Origin: Macrobrachium rosenbergii
Lineage: Eukaryota > Arthropoda > Malacostraca > Decapoda > Palaemonidae
Reading direction: 5' to 3'
Length of the DNA stretch: 64,000 nt
Assembly: GCF_040412425.1 (NCBI RefSeq)
Contig: NC_089743.1
Coordinates: 84,383,471-84,447,470, forward strand
The translations under genes were made by a program, and so were the position numbers. Below are positions 60,285 to 64,000 of the stretch, in pieces. The notes under the pieces were generated by a model. That model worked only from the letters and a program-made list of their open reading frames with translations, did not search any database and was not told the DNA's origin. Every line of letters starts with the position of its first letter. Position 1 is the first letter of the stretch.

Positions 60285-61039
60285 ATAAATCTCCCCACAA
60301 ACAGGGTGACTCAGCACCTCATAAAGTTAAAGTTTAACAGCGTAATATTTTCCTCTAAAGACAACAAATGAAAGTTGCATGGATCCATTGCACAAATTAC
60401 TTTCTCCTTTTTTGCAACTGTGAGGAAAGGAATGCTAAAGCAAGACTGAACCGAGACTTATTAAGAGTTAGCGTTACGAAACTCTCACTGGATCACGTTT
60501 CTAATTTGTTTACGAGAGAGCTCATTTAAAGACACAACACTGCAAATACTGCAGTTGGTTTCAATGATCATTCACATTTCAGTAATAATTCAAACTTTTC
60601 CTTGCGTGTCTATGTAGTGTGTGGCGAAGGGATGCCTAGATTTGGATTAAAAAAATTAACAGTAGCATCAGGATATGAATAACATCACGTAGCATTTGGC
60701 TGAAATTGCTCTGGTCGGAATGGAACCATAATCATAAAGTTTCTCGACATATAAATTTCCTCTAAAAATGATGTATAAATATGATAAAAGGTTAATGGAG
60801 TGATTTTCTTTCTGTGGAAAATTCAGCTTGATGTTTTAAAATAAAAAAAATCTACAAAAAACCTATACAACGCCTTGTGTCTCTTCAAGTTAAGCAACAT
60901 AAGAATAATATGCACAGTCTGTAAATTAACTCACGCTAATGCCAAAAAAGCTTTTTTGTAATTACCAGTGTTATTTGCAAATATTCATAAAAACTCAGCG
61001 TCATCTGTGCGGCGATGAGGATGTTAAAAGATGATTACT

Positions 61040-61078
<39 letters not shown>
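61040..61078 (+). repeat. (TC)n microsatellite
   Basis: About 19 TC units. Confidence 0.96.
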
Positions 61079-61080
<2 letters not shown>

Positions 61081-62156
61081 GAGATAAATATTAATGGCAT
61101 TAAGTGCCCCTGTGACCAAATACCTGTAACGAGGTCAATGAACATCGCGAACTTGTTGCTGAACCAAATGAATATTCAGTAGCTGAATTTTTTCAAATTG
61201 ATAACAACAGCCGCAAACTTTTCAATATTGCCTTTAAATCGGGAGTTAACCCAACGATAACAGGAAACAGCAAGGACGAGAAGACGAAGAAGAAGCTTTG
61301 AAATCATAATATGGCTGACAGAAGTCAACAGTTTTTCCACAGCCACATCCGAACCCGAATAGCAGAAAGCGCCCAGTTCTCGACTTGACATCCTAAACTT
61401 CACAAAATCAAATCAGTCTACGTGCAAGCGAAATCCGCTCCCCTCCCCCCCCCCCACCCCCCGCTCATCCTTCCCCTTCGTCCTACTTGTCTCTAAGAAC
61501 GACATTCAAGACAGACATTATAATGACGACTCTAATTGGCGTTTTTCGTGAGTCGGTCCCGCTCTCCCATTTCACGTATTAAGCAAGCATGCGCAGACAG
61601 CAAAAACAGGGTTGGAGGAGAAGGGAAAGGGGTGCCATTTCGCCAAAGACGCCGGGGGGAGAATGCAAACACGCGTGCTGTAAGAATTGGACCATCCACT
61701 TTCACTAAACAATGCCAAATATAGCTTTTTTCTATGTTTGGGCGTAAAAAAAAAAATAATTGCGTGAGAATGGCAGAGATAACGAAAAGGTAATAGGGGA
61801 AGAAATATATAATGACTAAGGTCACCTGTCTAATGCAAGAGTGTTTCGAAAAGGAAAAAAGGGCAATTGCGTATCCGGTAGAAATAATGATACGCTTTGT
61901 AATTTCCACCAGATATCATAAAATTATACAGTATAACGTTAGTCCTTTGAAAGGCTGCTACTGATTTAAAGCTTCAATCTACATATTAATCTTTATATCA
62001 AACCTTTGACCATGAAAGGGACCGAGGTCAGATTCAGTGTCTGCTTCTTAAGTGTTCTTTATTCATTTCTGCAAAATTATCCAAGTATGAGAAAAACAAA
62101 GGGAGAGAGATTGAATTTAACCAGGAAAAATAAACAAAACAAGTAATACATACATA

Positions 62157-62331
<175 letters not shown>

Positions 62332-62626
62332 AGTCATTTGACTAGACTAATCTGGAAACCAAAGAGGAAGACAGGGGAGAGAGCACAGGTAGGTGAGTCG
62401 ATGAGGGGAGTGGGTGGAGAGATTTGTTGAACAAGCAACGTTTTGTCAACATGCCAAATCCCTTCAATTCACGTAAGAGAAAAGAAAAACAAGCCTTTCT
62501 CAGCAAGTAATCCTTTGAGAGATCCTCTCCAACGTCTCACGCCTTTGGCGAGGATCAGTCCCAAATCAAACAAAACGCATATACGTACGGTACAAACAAA
62601 TAAACACCCACACTACACACACACAC

Positions 62627-62627
<1 letters not shown>

Positions 62628-62694
<67 letters not shown>

Positions 62695-62756
62695 CATAAA
62701 AACATAAAGAGGGTAGATTTTACAGGGCAACTTTTATTAAATGGAATTTTGTTATA

Positions 62757-62794
<38 letters not shown>

Positions 62795-62881
62795 ATATAA
62801 CAATTACCCATAAAAATATATATATAGAGGGTAGATTTTACAGGGCAACTTTTATTAAATGGAATGTTTGTTATAATAGTG

Positions 62882-62971
<90 letters not shown>
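62628..62971 (+). repeat. TA tracts with a duplicated unique segment
   Basis: TA tracts at 62628-62692, 62754-62793 and 62886-62971 separate two near-identical unique segments, about 62693-62753 and 62805-62878, both reading gagggtagattttacagggc and on to aaatggaat. Confidence 0.92.
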
Positions 62972-62973
<2 letters not shown>

Positions 62974-63020
62974 TAACTGCTGTCATGGTGGAGGTGGGTT
63001 AATACCGACGCTAAGTACAA

Positions 63021-63300
63021 ATACAAGCCCTTCGTTGGGTGAGTCGGTAGAGCTGCGGACTGTCACTCGATGGGCCGGAGTTCAATCCCCCGGCCGGCTG
63101 ATGAAGAGTTAGAGGAATTTATTTATGGTGATGGAAATTCATTTCTCGCTATAATGTGGCTCAGATTCCACAATAAGCTGTAGGTCCCGTTGCTAAGTAA
63201 CCAATTGGTTCTTAGCCACGTAAAAATAAGTCTAATCCTTCGGGCCAGCCCTAGGAGAGCTGTTAATCAGCTCAGTGGTCTGGTAAAACTAAGGTATACT
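63021..63300 (+). mobile_element. tRNA-derived SINE, near full length
   Basis: The head has an A-box-like tgggtgagtcggtagagc and a B-box-like gagttcaatcccc about 45 bases on, followed by a body containing aaccaattggttcttagcca and ggtctggtaaaactaagg. This arrangement (Pol III promoter head plus unrelated body) defines a tRNA-derived SINE; the body wording is familiar from decapod repeats. Confidence 0.78.
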
Positions 63301-63366
63301 TAACTTAAGTACAAATACTGCGCACGAAGGCGATTTGTACACAGGAGTCGGTATCATCTTGTACTT

Positions 63367-63450
63367 TTCGTGATAGCCGAGTGGTTTAAGGGGCGTCACT
63401 GAACGTCGCTGGTTCTCGTGTTCGGCGGTTCGTGCCCGTGAGACGATTAT
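63367..63450 (+). mobile_element. Second, different tRNA-derived SINE head
   Basis: A-box-like tagccgagtggtttaagg and B-box-like ggttcgtgccc 50 bases apart, as in Leu/Ser-type tRNAs. The ends do not pair as an acceptor stem, so it is not an intact tRNA gene. It runs into a TA tract, like the other SINE heads here. Confidence 0.65.
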
Positions 63451-63462
63451 AATTCCCCCTCA

Positions 63463-63463
<1 letters not shown>

Positions 63464-63541
<78 letters not shown>
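63464..63541 (+). repeat. (TA)n microsatellite
   Basis: About 38 TA units directly after the SINE head. Confidence 0.97.
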
Positions 63542-63544
<3 letters not shown>

Positions 63545-63914
63545 TCTAGGTAGAGCGAATTCGATATTAAACGATATTCGCAGCTTAATGTTTCTGTATA
63601 AAAATAACGGTGATGTGATCAAAATTCATTCATAATATATATACATATATACTGTATATGTATATATGTGTATGCATATATATGAGTTCCTGCATGCATG
63701 TGACAAAACTGCCCATTCTCTTTTCTTCATTTCCCTACTTCTGACTACCTGCAGATGGCCACAGTCAACTTTCAATGGTACGTAATGAAAAATAATGCTT
63801 TAAACAAACGATACACAGGTGCTTAACAGTGACAAACAGTGACAGACGGTGGAAAAGATAAAAACAAGGTTTTTTTCGACAGATTTTTCTAGTTTCACAA
63901 TCGTCCCATTTCCT

Positions 63915-63916
<2 letters not shown>

Positions 63917-63969
<53 letters not shown>
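63917..63969 (+). repeat. (GA)n microsatellite
   Basis: About 26 GA units. Confidence 0.97.
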
Positions 63970-63971
<2 letters not shown>

Positions 63972-64000
63972 ACGGGAAATGGACGAGTGTAACGTTTAAG

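Noticed and set aside
61532..61909. 125-codon open frame on the minus strand
   Set aside because: No recognisable domain, no splice context, composition like surrounding non-coding DNA. Hydrophobic stretches come from A/T-rich codons.
63367..63450. Functional tRNA gene (Leu or Ser type)
   Set aside because: The acceptor stem does not pair and it continues into a TA tract, so it is better explained as a SINE head.

Overview
The window looks like nuclear DNA of a decapod crustacean, most likely a penaeid-type shrimp. Evidence: intron-bearing genes, a very high density of long dinucleotide microsatellites (TA, GA/TC, CA), tRNA-derived SINEs, and three copies of an interspersed repeat whose wording I recognise from decapod genomic DNA. 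The organism call is inference; no conserved marker gene is present.

Only two protein-coding genes can be supported, both S1-family (chymotrypsin-fold) serine proteases arranged tail to tail. Gene 1 is on the + strand with six exons from 8109 to 41326. It has an N-terminal hydrophobic signal or signal-anchor segment, an IVGG activation site, His57, Asp102 and Ser195, and a Gly at position 189 (not trypsin-like). Its exon 4 has a problem: the only phase-compatible acceptor puts an in-frame TAA five codons before the Asp102 segment. Gene 2 is on the - strand from 56738 down to 48338 or 46688. It is a secreted trypsin-like protease (Asp189) with a catalytic domain resembling the stubble/filzig-like arthropod proteases. 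It has TWO intact, equal-length (52 codons plus stop) terminal exons in the same phase, each with its own acceptor and its own Ser195 and C-terminal pocket wall. This is the most interesting gene-level observation: candidate alternative last exons that would swap the catalytic-serine module.

Layout: 1-8108 upstream DNA with microsatellites, an old 70-80 bp minisatellite and a small foldback element; 8109-17945 gene 1 exons 1-4; 17946-40406 a 22.5 kb intron dominated by a 15 kb satellite array (about 19380-34425, monomer about 865 bp) followed by a graveyard of transposon relics (hAT-like transposase tail, Ty3/gypsy RT-RNase H, non-LTR RT, a hAT-type MITE); 40407-41326 gene 1 exons 5-6; 41327-46687 intergenic; 46688-56738 gene 2; 56739-64000 repeat-rich DNA with TA/GA tracts, a large foldback, a decapod repeat copy and two kinds of tRNA-derived SINE.

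The satellite monomer is unusual. It contains an internal 89-bp tandem subrepeat, each copy carrying two inverted CCAAT boxes 26 bp apart, an RFX X-box-like palindrome and a forkhead-like TGTTTAC, with an E2F-like GGCGGGAAA just upstream of the first. The last monomer has four subrepeats instead of two. The array's later part shows an A/B dimeric order and a deletion-dominated erosion that may be an assembly-quality signature. Exon boundaries were placed by hand from GT/AG sites and codon phase; no transcript evidence or database search was available.
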